This document shows positions 41,155 through 48,497 of a stretch of 64,000 nucleotides of DNA, piece by piece; positions within the stretch are counted from its first letter, which is position 1, and every line of letters begins with the position of its first letter. The position numbers were made by a program, and so were the translations under genes. The DNA is taken from the NCBI RefSeq assembly GCF_030294945.1, contig NZ_AP018448.1:6044001-6108000 (forward strand), read 5' to 3'. This DNA comes from Streptomyces graminofaciens. Lineage in GTDB: Bacteria; Actinomycetota; Actinomycetes; Streptomycetales; Streptomycetaceae. Under the pieces are notes generated by a model. That model saw nothing but the letters and a program-made list of their open reading frames with translations, searched no databases and was not told the DNA's origin.

Positions 41155-43295
41155 CGACCCTCGCCCCGCCGCCCACCACCACCGGGCGGGACGGCGGACC
41201 CCGGCATCGGGCCGACGCCGCTCCCACCGACGGTGGTCTCGCGGCCCGCGCCCGACGGCTGTTCACCGGCGCCCCGGACGAACCGCGCTGGGCCCGCCCG
41301 GCCCTGTGGGCGATCCTCGTCCTCGCCACGGCCCTGTACGCCTGGAACCTGTCCTCCATCACCGGCAACACCTTCTACAACGCGGCCGTCTACAGCGGCA
41401 CCAAGAGCTGGAAGGCGTTCTTCTTCGGCGCGTTGGACGCCGGCAGCTTCATCACCGTCGACAAGCCGCCGTTCGCCCTGTGGGTCATGGGGTTGTCGGC
41501 CCGCCTGTTCGGTTACGGCACCTGGCAGATGATGCTGCCGATGGTCGCGGTCGGCGTGGGCTCGGTGGCCCTGCTGTACCGCATGGTCAAGCGGGACTTC
41601 GGGGTCGCCGCGGGCACGATCGCCGCGCTCGCCCTCACCCTCACGCCCATCACCGTCGCCATCACCCGGGACACCAACCCCGACCCGGTCCTCGTCTTCC
41701 TGATGCTGCTCGGCGCCGCCGCGCTGATGAAGGCCGTACGCACCGGCAAGCTGATGCCGCTGGTGTGGTCGGGCGTCGCGATCGGGTTCGCGTTCAACAC
41801 GAAGATGATGCAGGCGTACGTCGTGCTGCCCGCCTTCTTCCTCGTCTACCTGTGGGCCGCCCGGGGAAGCCTGGGCCGCCGGATCCGCAACCTCGCCGTC
41901 GGCACGGTCGCGCTGATCGCGTCCAGCGCCTGGTGGATGGTGGTCGTCGATCTCATCCCCGCCTCCTCCCGCCCCTACGTCGGCGGCTCGACCGACAACA
42001 CGGTCTGGGACCTGGTCATCGGCTACAACGGCTTCGGCCGGATCTTCGGGGCGAGTTCGTCGGTGGGCTCGCAGGGCAACGGGGCGAGCTTCGGCGGCGA
42101 GTCGAGCGTCTACCGGATGTTCAACGAGATCATGGGCGGCCAGATCTCCTGGCTGATCCCGTTCGCGGTCATCGCCCTGGTGGCCGGGCTGGTGCTGCGG
42201 GGACGGGCGCCTCGTACGGACACCAAGCGGGCCGCGTTGATGCTCTGGGGCGGCTGGTTCGTCCTGCACTACCTGACCTTCTCCCTCGCCGAGGGCACCT
42301 TCCACCCGTACTACGTCACCGCCATGGCCCCCGGGATCGCGGCCCTCACCGGTGCGGGCGGGGTCATGCTCCACGGCGCCTTCAAGGAGGGCTCGGTCGC
42401 GAAGTGGGGGTGGGTGCTGCCGCTGGCGGTCGCGGTGAGCGCGGTCTGGGCGGTCGTCCTGCTCCAGCGGGTGTCCGGCTCCGGGACCCTCTACACCGTC
42501 GCCGAGATCGTGGTCGCGGTGGCCGGCGCGGTCGCGGTGGCCGGGCTGCTCGCCGGGCGGTTCATGCGCCGACGCAAGCTGATCGGCCTCGCGTCCCTCG
42601 CCGCGGTCGTCGCGCTGCTGGCCGGGCCCGCCGCGTACTCCCTCTCCGCGGCCACCACCGCGAGCAGCAACGGCACCAACCCGACTGCCGGTCCCAACAC
42701 CGGCGGCGGCATGGGCGGTGGCGGAGGCACGGGTGGCGGTCAGCGGCCCAGTGGGAACGCGCCGGGCGGGACCAGCAACTCCGGTGATTCCAGCGGCCAG
42801 TCCATGGGGCAGCCCCCGTCCGGCAGCACCTCGTCCTCCTCCAGCTCTTCTTCCTCCTCCTCTTCCTCCAGTTCCTCCTCCTCGTCCAGCTCCTCCACGG
42901 ACTCCGGCAACAGCCAGGCGGGCGGCGGTGGCGGCGGCATGGGCGGCGGCTCGCAGGTCTCGTCCGAGATGATCACGTACCTGAAGAAGAACCAGGACGG
43001 CGCCACCTGGCTGGTGGCGGTGGCCACCGACCAGACGGCCTCCTCGATCATCCTGGAGTCCGGGCAGCCGGTGATCTCCATGGGCGGCTGGTCCGGCAGC
43101 GACGAGGCCATGACCCTCGCCAAGCTGAAGAGCCTGGTGAAGGCGGGCAAGCTGCACTACATCGTCGTCGGCGACAGCGGCCGGGGCGGCAGCGGCAGCG
43201 CCGCCACCGAGATCGCCGAGTGGGTCAAGGAGAACGGTTCCGCCGTGAGCGACTACAGCGGCCTCTACCGCCTGGACGCCTCCGACGTGAGCTGA
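41151..43295 (+). CDS. ArnT/PMT-like membrane glycosyltransferase (GT39/GT83)
   Basis: A 714-residue polytopic enzyme. Helix 1 is ALWAILVLATALYAWNLSSI; the first loop carries the acidic GALDAGSFITVDKPPFALWV segment, where the D/E pair is catalytic in GT-C enzymes. Helices continue to about residue 500. The C-terminal ~200 residues lie outside: Gly-rich runs, a polyserine run and a globular end (SEMITYLKKNQDGATWLVAV, LHYIVVGDSGRGG). Such enzymes use polyprenyl-phosphate sugars to glycosylate lipids or wall components at the outer face. It is translationally coupled to the GT2 gene that presumably makes its donor. Confidence 0.9.
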   Translation: MTTLAPPPTTTGRDGGPRHRADAAPTDGGLAARARRLFTGAPDEPRWARPALWAILVLATALYAWNLSSITGNTFYNAAVYSGTKSWKAFFFGALDAGSFITVDKPPFALWVMGLSARLFGYGTWQMMLPMVAVGVGSVALLYRMVKRDFGVAAGTIAALALTLTPITVAITRDTNPDPVLVFLMLLGAAALMKAVRTGKLMPLVWSGVAIGFAFNTKMMQAYVVLPAFFLVYLWAARGSLGRRIRNLAVGTVALIASSAWWMVVVDLIPASSRPYVGGSTDNTVWDLVIGYNGFGRIFGASSSVGSQGNGASFGGESSVYRMFNEIMGGQISWLIPFAVIALVAGLVLRGRAPRTDTKRAALMLWGGWFVLHYLTFSLAEGTFHPYYVTAMAPGIAALTGAGGVMLHGAFKEGSVAKWGWVLPLAVAVSAVWAVVLLQRVSGSGTLYTVAEIVVAVAGAVAVAGLLAGRFMRRRKLIGLASLAAVVALLAGPAAYSLSAATTASSNGTNPTAGPNTGGGMGGGGGTGGGQRPSGNAPGGTSNSGDSSGQSMGQPPSGSTSSSSSSSSSSSSSSSSSSSSSSTDSGNSQAGGGGGGMGGGSQVSSEMITYLKKNQDGATWLVAVATDQTASSIILESGQPVISMGGWSGSDEAMTLAKLKSLVKAGKLHYIVVGDSGRGGSGSAATEIAEWVKENGSAVSDYSGLYRLDASDVS
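42829..42899 (+). repeat. In-frame polyserine run
   Basis: About 22 consecutive serine codons (TCC/AGC/TCT/TCG) form a linker between the membrane part and the external C-terminal domain of the GT39-like enzyme. Confidence 0.9.
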
Positions 43296-43337
43296 TCACC
43301 GGCCGACCGCACCACAGCGGGCCACCCGACCTGCACA

Positions 43338-43370
43338 GCGGGCCACCGGACTTCACGACCGGTGGCCCGC
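43338..43370. terminator. Hairpin terminator after the glycosyltransferase operon
   Basis: Arms 43338-43349 (GCGGGCCACCGG) and 43359-43370 pair perfectly over 12 bp with a 9-nt loop, between converging genes. The next bases (43383-43440) hold four 13-bp tandem copies of a TCGTCAGAAGTGG-type unit reaching the stop codon of the minus-strand gene. Confidence 0.8.
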
Positions 43371-43432
43371 TTCGTGTTCTTCAGAAGTTGTCGTCAGAAG
43401 TGCTCGTCAGAAGTGGTCGTCAGAAGTGGTCG

Positions 43433-44026
43433 TCAGGAGTGGTCGCCGCGCCCGGCCCGGCGCAGGATGTCGCGTTCGCGGCCGGACGGGGTGTCGAGCG
43501 AGTCCTCGTGGTCGATGACGAGGGTGTCGCGGGGCGGTCCGGCCCGGCGCCCGGCCCCATAGCCGTCCGTCATCGCCTTCACCAGCAGCGCCTCCTGAGG
43601 CGCGGCCGGCCAGCTCTGGAGGAGGTAGAACTCCACGACGTTCTCCCCCGTCGCGTGGTCGACGGCCGTGTCCCGGCCGCGTGCGTGGACGCGCAGCCGG
43701 TACGACCCCGGCCCCTGCCAGGCGAGCGAGGGCAGGTCCGCGGGATCGTGCATGAGCGGGGTCACCAGGGCTTCGCCGGACGGGGACCGCCAGGAGAGCT
43801 CGGCGATCTCCTCCCAGCCCTCGGCGGGGCCGGGCGGCTCGGCGTGCAGCTCGACGGTGACCTCGACGTCGCCCGTGTGGATCCCGGTCGCCACCTCGAT
43901 GTCACCGAGGTACGCGGACACGAGCCCGTTGTGCGACGCGTCGAGGTCGTCGGCCACGGGGCCTTCGGGATCCTTGATCTGAAAGCCGTGGTACTCGGTG
44001 AACACCGGGGCGGTCGCTGTGATCAC
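43433..44026 (-). CDS. Conserved hypothetical protein
   Basis: This 197-residue acidic protein starts at GTG 44026 with no Shine-Dalgarno box in front, so the mRNA may be leaderless. The core is VFTEYHGFQIKDPEGPVADD, NGLVSAYLGDIEVATGIHTG, VEVTVELHAEPPG, then GPGSYRLRVHARGRDTAV and NVVEFYLLQSWPAAP. The alternating strands suggest a beta-sandwich cytoplasmic protein. Similar proteins are scattered in Streptomyces without known function. The 3' end touches a 13-bp tandem repeat. Confidence 0.65.
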   Translation of the reverse strand: MITATAPVFTEYHGFQIKDPEGPVADDLDASHNGLVSAYLGDIEVATGIHTGDVEVTVELHAEPPGPAEGWEEIAELSWRSPSGEALVTPLMHDPADLPSLAWQGPGSYRLRVHARGRDTAVDHATGENVVEFYLLQSWPAAPQEALLVKAMTDGYGAGRRAGPPRDTLVIDHEDSLDTPSGRERDILRRAGRGDHS

Positions 44027-44036
44027 ACCGCGCACG

Positions 44037-44633
44037 CTACACACAACCCTCCGGCAACCGCGCCCCCTTCCCGCACACATGCCCGATCGCCGCCGCGAGG
44101 GAATGGCAGTCGAACAGCGCCGAGTGCTCCCCGCCGGGAACCGTCGGCCCGGGCAGACCGAGGGCCTGCCACAGCCGCCCCGAGTTCACCCCCGTCGTGC
44201 CCGGGGCGTGGGCGTTCAGCCAGGGGCGGATGTTCAGGAAGGCCGGGGTCAGAAGGCTGTTCCCGAGCTGTTCGCCGCGGACCCCGGCCCAGGCCGCGTT
44301 CTCGGCCAGCACGGTCATGTCGTTGCCGTAGGAGAGGACGGCCTCGCGCGCGCAGAAGCCCAGGAAGGCGTCCAGGGCCCGCGCGGGCGGGAGTCCGTCC
44401 CGGTCCACCGACTCCTGGTCGATGCCGGTGAGTTCGGTGAAGTACGGGGACAGCTCCGGGTTGGCCACCGGGCGGACCAGCGCCTCGTACGCCGCCACCA
44501 CCTCGTACTCCTCGTTCAGCCGCAGCGCACCGATCTGCACGATCTCGCGGAGCTGGCCGGGGGCCGACCAGTTCCCTTCGACGGCGCCCGGCCAGGTGGT
44601 GTACTCGAGGTCGAAGACGACGAAAGTGGACAC
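44037..44633 (-). CDS. DEDDh-type 3'-5' exonuclease
   Basis: This 198-residue enzyme starts at GTG 44633. The exonuclease motifs are ExoI VVFDLEYTTW (Asp and Glu ligands), ExoII LSYGNDMTVLAENAAW (Asp), and a C-terminal ExoIII region GGEHSALFDCHSLAAAIG (His and Asp). These define DnaQ/ERI-1-like exonucleases acting on single-stranded nucleic acid ends with two metal ions. GAGGAG is 12 nt upstream of the start, a slightly long spacer. The gene is followed 10 bp later by the hypothetical gene ending at 43433. Confidence 0.85.
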   Translation of the reverse strand: MSTFVVFDLEYTTWPGAVEGNWSAPGQLREIVQIGALRLNEEYEVVAAYEALVRPVANPELSPYFTELTGIDQESVDRDGLPPARALDAFLGFCAREAVLSYGNDMTVLAENAAWAGVRGEQLGNSLLTPAFLNIRPWLNAHAPGTTGVNSGRLWQALGLPGPTVPGGEHSALFDCHSLAAAIGHVCGKGARLPEGCV

Positions 44634-44676
44634 GAGTGCTTGCTCCTCACATGCGCGTGGTTCGGAGCCGGCATCC

Positions 44677-45202
44677 CTACCCCTCCGCGACCTCGCTTCC
44701 ACGTGCCTCCCGGCGTGGCAGGCGGGGCAGCCGGGGGGCCGTACGGCGTGGGCTCGGTGGTTCCATCCAGGTCGCGGCGGTCGACGCGGCGGCCAGCAGG
44801 ACGCTCAGGTGTTCCGCGAAGTCGGGGCCGGGGAGCGGGAGTTCGAAGTCGGGGTCCAGCTGGCCGAGGGCGACCGCGCCGGGGACGTAGTGCATGACCG
44901 CGTCGACGAGTTCCGTGCGGGGTGTCGCCGTGCGGTCAAGGTGGGTGAGCGCGCGGAGCACCGTCGGGAAGCTGGCGTCGTACGAGGTCGGGATGCCCGG
45001 GTCGGGGACGGCCATCAGCGGTTCGGGGGCGGGCCGGGTCGCTATCTTCGTCTGCTCGCGCCACCAGGCCGCCGCCTCCGTGTCGCCCAGCATCAGGTGG
45101 TGCAGATAGAGGCAGTACGAGGCGAGGTCGTCGCCGGCTCCGGCCGCGTACGCCACCAGGAGCGCGCGCTCCTTGTTTCCCCGCAGGGCGCTCCGGTCTT
45201 CA
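44677..45202 (-). pseudogene. Host gene 3' part, cut by the TnpB element
   Basis: The minus-strand frame is open from the element boundary at 45202 to a stop at 44677 with no internal start before 45156. It reads EDRSALRGNKERALLVAYAA, GAGDDLASYCLYLHHLMLGD, TEAAAWWREQTKIATRPAPE, ASFPTVLRALTHLDRT and PGAVALGQLDPDFELPLPGP. Removing 45203-46736 joins it in frame to a short 5' part (46737-46786) that has its own ATG and ribosome binding site, giving a protein of about 191 residues. It is a soluble conserved Streptomyces protein of unknown function, inactivated by the insertion. Confidence 0.7.
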
Positions 45203-45248
45203 GGCCGGGGTGAATGCGAGCCCCTGTGGAGCAGGGCAGGGACAGCCG

Positions 45249-45401
45249 CTACGCCCCCGGGGCGGAACGGCGTTCACTCTCCTCAACCGCACGGCGCACG
45301 AGCGACACCAGCCATGAGTTGAGGGAGCGATCGTCCGCGGCAGCAAGCGCCTTGGCCTTGGCGTACAGGTCGTCGGGAAGTCGGAGATTCAGCTTGAGCA
45401 T
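45249..45401 (-). CDS. 50-residue ribbon-helix-helix (Arc/HicB-like) protein
   Basis: This small gene starts at ATG 45401-45399 and ends with TAG at 45249. The product MLKLNLRLPDDLYAKAKALA, AADDRSLNSWLVSLVRRAVE, ESERRSAPGA is a clean ribbon-helix-helix: the strand KLNLRLP contacts DNA and the helices dimerise. It is transcribed divergently from tnpB with only 28 bp between the start codons and a 19-bp palindrome in that gap. Its likely role is a local repressor of tnpB and itself. A type II antitoxin is the alternative, but no toxin partner is present. Confidence 0.75.
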   Translation of the reverse strand: MLKLNLRLPDDLYAKAKALAAADDRSLNSWLVSLVRRAVEESERRSAPGA

Positions 45402-45411
45402 GCGTCAAGTC

Positions 45412-45430
45412 TGGCCCTAAAATGGGGCCA
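45412..45430 (+). promoter_or_regulatory. Palindrome between tnpB and the RHH gene
   Basis: TGGCCC and GGGCCA flank a 7-nt AT-rich spacer (TAAAATG). The palindrome overlaps the first base of the tnpB start codon, and neither divergent gene has a Shine-Dalgarno box, so both transcripts may begin very near their start codons. It is a candidate operator for the RHH protein. Confidence 0.55.
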
Positions 45431-46719
45431 TGTCCAGATTCCGTATGTACCCGACGAGCGAGCAGGCGGGCATCATGCTCGACCACTGCGCGCATGCCCG
45501 GTACGTGTGGAACCTCGCCGTCGAGCAGCACTCGCACTGGAGACGGGGCCGCAAGGCCGCACCCGGTTTCGCCGAGCAGTGCCGCCAGCTCACCGTGGCC
45601 CGGCGTGACAACGAGTGGCTGGCCGCCGGGAACGCCGACGTGCAGCAGCAGGCGCTGAAGGACTTCGCCAAGGCCAAGAACGCCCGGTTCGCCTCCGGGT
45701 TCGGCGAGCCGGGTTGGCGTAAGAAGTTCCAGCATGAGGGCTTCCGTGTGATCGGGACCGATCGTGTGCCGGAGTTCGAGCCGGACGGCTCGCCGAAGCT
45801 GAACGCGAAGACCGGCAAGCAGGTCATGGGCCGGTCCGTGGTGGTGCAGAAACTCAACCGGCGGTGGGCGCGGGTCAAGGTACCCGGTTGCGGCTGGGTC
45901 CGCTTCCGTCTCACCCGAGGCGATCTACCGAAGGCGAAGAGCTTCCGTGTCACCTTCCGCAACGGCCAGTGGCACGTCGCCTTCGCGGTTGTGCCCGAGC
46001 CGATTCAGGCGCCGGGAACGGGCGAGGTCATCGGTATTGACCGGGGCGTGAAGATCACGGCCGCGCTGTCGGACGGCCGGAAGATGAACTGCCCACGACT
46101 CACGGTCAAGGAGCAGGCGCAGATCCGCAAGCACCAGCGACGGGCGGCACGGGCGAAGAAGGGAAGCGAACGGAAGACCGCCGAGCATGCCAAGGTCGCG
46201 CGGCTCAGGGCACGCGAGGCCGACCGGCGTAAGGACTGGTGCGAGAAGACCAGCACGACGCTCGCCCGCACCTACGACCTGGTGCGGTTCGAGAAGCTGA
46301 ACATCAAGAACATGACCGCCTCTGCCCGGGGGACGCTCGAACAACCCGGCCGCAATGTCAGGCAGAAGGCCGGGCTGAACCGGGCGATCCTCGCCCAGGG
46401 CTGGGGCCTGCTCCGGCAGCGCACGGAGCACAAGGCTCCGGGCCGGGTCGAGGATGTTCCCGCACCCTTTACGTCTCTGCGTTGCTCCGCCTGCGGATGG
46501 ATCGAGAAGAGGTCGCGCAAGAGCCAAGCCGACTTCGACTGTGTGTCCTGCGGGTTCACCTGCAACGCCGATGAGAACGCAGCAAACAATGTCGCGGCAG
46601 GACAGGGCGGGATTCCCCGCCCCCGGCGCTCAGCCGGTGCCGGAGGGACGACAGTGGCCGCCGGCCGTTCGAGCGTCCGTGAACCTCAACCCACCCGGGT
46701 CGGAATCCCTCTCTTTTAA
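45430..46719 (+). CDS. tnpB: TnpB RNA-guided nuclease
   Basis: This 429-residue protein has the N-terminal RNA-binding part (RMYPTSEQAGIMLDHCAHAR, YVWNLAVEQHSHW) and a split RuvC nuclease with all three acidic residues: Asp204 (IGIDRGVKITAALSDG), Glu288 (VRFEKLNIKNMT) and Asp381 (CNADENAANNVAAG). Between the last two lies a zinc finger (CSACGW and CVSCGF). TnpB proteins use an omega-RNA from the 3' end of their own element to cut DNA next to a short motif, which favours element retention. Because the catalytic residues are intact it should be a nuclease, not a TldR-type repressor. The length is typical. Confidence 0.9.
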   Translation: MSRFRMYPTSEQAGIMLDHCAHARYVWNLAVEQHSHWRRGRKAAPGFAEQCRQLTVARRDNEWLAAGNADVQQQALKDFAKAKNARFASGFGEPGWRKKFQHEGFRVIGTDRVPEFEPDGSPKLNAKTGKQVMGRSVVVQKLNRRWARVKVPGCGWVRFRLTRGDLPKAKSFRVTFRNGQWHVAFAVVPEPIQAPGTGEVIGIDRGVKITAALSDGRKMNCPRLTVKEQAQIRKHQRRAARAKKGSERKTAEHAKVARLRAREADRRKDWCEKTSTTLARTYDLVRFEKLNIKNMTASARGTLEQPGRNVRQKAGLNRAILAQGWGLLRQRTEHKAPGRVEDVPAPFTSLRCSACGWIEKRSRKSQADFDCVSCGFTCNADENAANNVAAGQGGIPRPRRSAGAGGTTVAAGRSSVREPQPTRVGIPLF

Positions 46720-46736
46720 GAGGGGGAGGATGTCAA
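46590..46736 (+). ncRNA. Predicted omega-RNA scaffold for TnpB
   Basis: By analogy with IS605-family systems the guide RNA comes from the end of tnpB and the right element end. A hairpin at 46707-46712/46719-46724 (CCCTCT/AGAGGG) overlaps the TAA stop, followed by GAGGATGTCAA at 46727-46736. The guide would be the first bases outside, beginning at 46737 (ACCAGAACCGTCACC). The 5' end is a guess. Confidence 0.45.
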
Positions 46737-46786
46737 ACCAGAACCGTCACCAGGACGACGACGGATAAGAGTTGCCTTCTCGACAT
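46737..46786 (-). pseudogene. Host gene 5' part, cut by the TnpB element
   Basis: ATG 46786 is preceded by GGAAGG and opens MSRRQLLSVVVLVTVLV before running into the element end. Joined across the element to 45202, the frame continues with EDRSALRGNKERALL. It is the first 17 codons of the interrupted gene. Confidence 0.55.
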
Positions 46787-47110
46787 CAGAACCTTCCAGA
46801 ACACACGCAACGTCCGAGAGGCCCCCCTCGGCGGTGCCGACGCGTCATCGAGGAGCCGGACGTCAGCATGGAGGGCCCGCGCGCTCTCCCGCCACGGCAT
46901 CGGGGATTCCCGGAACAATGCGGCCACCGCTGGCAGCGCGCAAGGTACCGGTTCCTTGCGCGCATCATTCGCAAAACGTGTGGCAGTGAAGGCTTTCGGG
47001 GTGAAGTTCCCCGATTTCCGGGCGCCCGTACCGGTGGCGCGCATCATGGAGAGGTCAGGCGCCCTCGGCGCCGAACCTTCCTGTCCGGGAGGTAGTGCCC
47101 CTCGTGCCGA
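46787..47110. other. Intergenic region, promoter of the interrupted gene
   Basis: No gene is supported. It should hold the promoter of the minus-strand gene starting at 46786. Near 46976 an A-rich run (CATTCGCAAAACG) stands out; no operator is recognised. Confidence 0.35.
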
Positions 47111-48421
47111 TCAAGAAGGGGCAGGCCGCTCCCGCTCCCGATCGTGGTGGGCGGGAGCGGTGGGGCCGGACGCGGCGCCCCGTTCCTCGTGGACCGGCTC
47201 CCGCAGCCCCGCCGCCCACAACACCACCGTCACCACCAGCGACGCCCCCGCCATCACCGCCATCGCGGCCCCCGGCGAGGTCAGTTGGGCGATCGTGCCC
47301 GCCAGCGCCGCGCTCAGTCCCTGGAGCGTGAGCATGCCCGCCGAGTGCAACCCCAGCGCGTGGCCGGTGAGTCGGGACGGTACGAGGGTCAGCAGGAGCT
47401 GCTGCTGGATCAGGCTCGCCCCGAAGCCGACCGACGCGAGCGCCGCGCAGACCGCGGCCACGGGCGCCGACGGACGCAGGGCGAAGAGCAGGTACGGGGC
47501 GGCCAGGAGCAGCAGCAGAGGTGTGGCCAGGCGGGTGCGCAGCCGGGGCGGAAGCAGTCTGCCGACGGTCAGGTCACCGGCCAGCATGCCGAGTGCCGCG
47601 CAGGCGAAGAGCAGGCCCGCGCGCTCGGGGTCGTACGCGACGAACAGGGACTCGCAGCCGACGACCAGGCCGTTGGGGATCCACAGGCCGAGATAGAGGC
47701 GGCGGCGCGGGGCGGACGACCACAGGTGGGCGTTCGTCCGCCAGGTCGCGGCGACGGACGGCCGGCCGTCGGCCCGGGGCGGGCGCCTGGTCAGTCCCGC
47801 GCGGGAGAGGAGGGCGGCCGCCGCGTACAGGGCGGCCGACACCAGCAGGGTGAGCGTCGGGGAGAGCAGGGCGACGAGGGCGCCGCCGGTCGCGTAGCCG
47901 CCGATCTGCATGAAGCCGCTCATCATGTTGAAGAGCGAACGCCCGGGCAGATACGCCTCCTTCGGGAGGATCTCGTTCAGCAGGCCCCAGCGGACGCCGC
48001 CACCGAGCGACGCCACCAGCCCCTGGGCCGCGATCACCGCGAACACCGCCCACAGCGGCAGGCCGGGCAGCGCGAGGGTCGCCGTGGCGACGGCGAAGAC
48101 CAGGGCGAGGCCCGTCGTCGCGGCCCTCGGCGGCAGCCGGTCGGCGGCCGACAGCAGCGTCGTCGCGCCGACGACCTGGGCGAGCGAGGGGCCGAACATG
48201 CTGAGCGCCGACAGGAACGGGGAGGAGGTCGCCTCGTAGACGCGGGTGCCCAGGGCAAGCCCGCCGGTCGTCGAGGCGGCGGTCTGGAGGGCGGAGGTCA
48301 CGAAGAGCGGGGTGAACTCCGGGGTGCGGAAGAGGTCCCGGTAGGCGTGCCCGGAGGACGTGGGCGTGTCTCTGTGCGTGGGCGTGTCTCTGTGCTGGGG
48401 CGTGTCTCTGTGCGGGGGCAT
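47111..48421 (-). CDS. MFS transporter (12-helix, efflux type)
   Basis: A 436-residue major facilitator. The core starts with YRDLFRTPEFTPLFVTSALQ; 12 apolar segments follow, among them FAVIAAQGLVASLGGGVRWG, LTLLVSAALYAAAALLSRAG and LATPLLLLLAAPYLLFALRP. The layout resembles the MFS_3/enterobactin-exporter group. The N-terminus carries three HRDTP units from an 18-bp DNA repeat, and the C-terminus is charged and disordered. The start is ATG 48421 or GTG 48436. It is divergent from an ArsR-type regulator with a perfect operator palindrome between them, so it is probably the regulator's target and exports a toxic ion or drug. Confidence 0.85.
   Translation of the reverse strand: MPPHRDTPQHRDTPTHRDTPTSSGHAYRDLFRTPEFTPLFVTSALQTAASTTGGLALGTRVYEATSSPFLSALSMFGPSLAQVVGATTLLSAADRLPPRAATTGLALVFAVATATLALPGLPLWAVFAVIAAQGLVASLGGGVRWGLLNEILPKEAYLPGRSLFNMMSGFMQIGGYATGGALVALLSPTLTLLVSAALYAAAALLSRAGLTRRPPRADGRPSVAATWRTNAHLWSSAPRRRLYLGLWIPNGLVVGCESLFVAYDPERAGLLFACAALGMLAGDLTVGRLLPPRLRTRLATPLLLLLAAPYLLFALRPSAPVAAVCAALASVGFGASLIQQQLLLTLVPSRLTGHALGLHSAGMLTLQGLSAALAGTIAQLTSPGAAMAVMAGASLVVTVVLWAAGLREPVHEERGAASGPTAPAHHDRERERPAPS
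48360..48416 (-). repeat. 18-bp in-frame repeat at the MFS N-terminus
   Basis: Three copies of a CGTGTCTCTGTGCGTGGG-type unit (read on the plus strand) encode HRDTP(T/Q) repeats directly after the start codon of the MFS gene. Confidence 0.9.
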
Positions 48422-48460
48422 GCCGTGGACGATCACGCCGTCCGCGGGCCTGCGGCTAAT

Positions 48461-48480
48461 GTTTCGCACCTGCGCGAAAC
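48461..48480 (+). promoter_or_regulatory. ArsR-type operator palindrome
   Basis: GTTTCGC and GCGAAAC flank a 6-bp spacer, a perfect 20-bp inverted repeat. It lies 17 bp upstream of the regulator start (48498) and 39 bp from the divergent MFS start; TAATGT just before it may be a -10 element. Confidence 0.8.
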
Positions 48481-48497
48481 CTGGAGGAAGGGGCGCT

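Larger units (their letters stand above)
45203..46736 (+). mobile_element. IS200/IS605-type TnpB element, without TnpA
   Basis: The element is 1534 bp. The left boundary is placed after TTCA (45199-45202). The right end is the family-typical hairpin and GAGGATGTCAA at 46727-46736; TCAA is the right cleavage site known from IS608. Deleting exactly this interval restores an open frame of the interrupted host gene, which supports both ends. It carries tnpB and a small divergent RHH gene but no Y1 transposase, so mobility would need a TnpA in trans. No target duplication is expected in this family. Confidence 0.7.

Noticed and set aside
45430..46719. TnpB as nuclease-dead repressor (TldR-like)
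   Set aside because: All three RuvC acidic residues and the zinc-finger cysteines are present, so nuclease function is expected.
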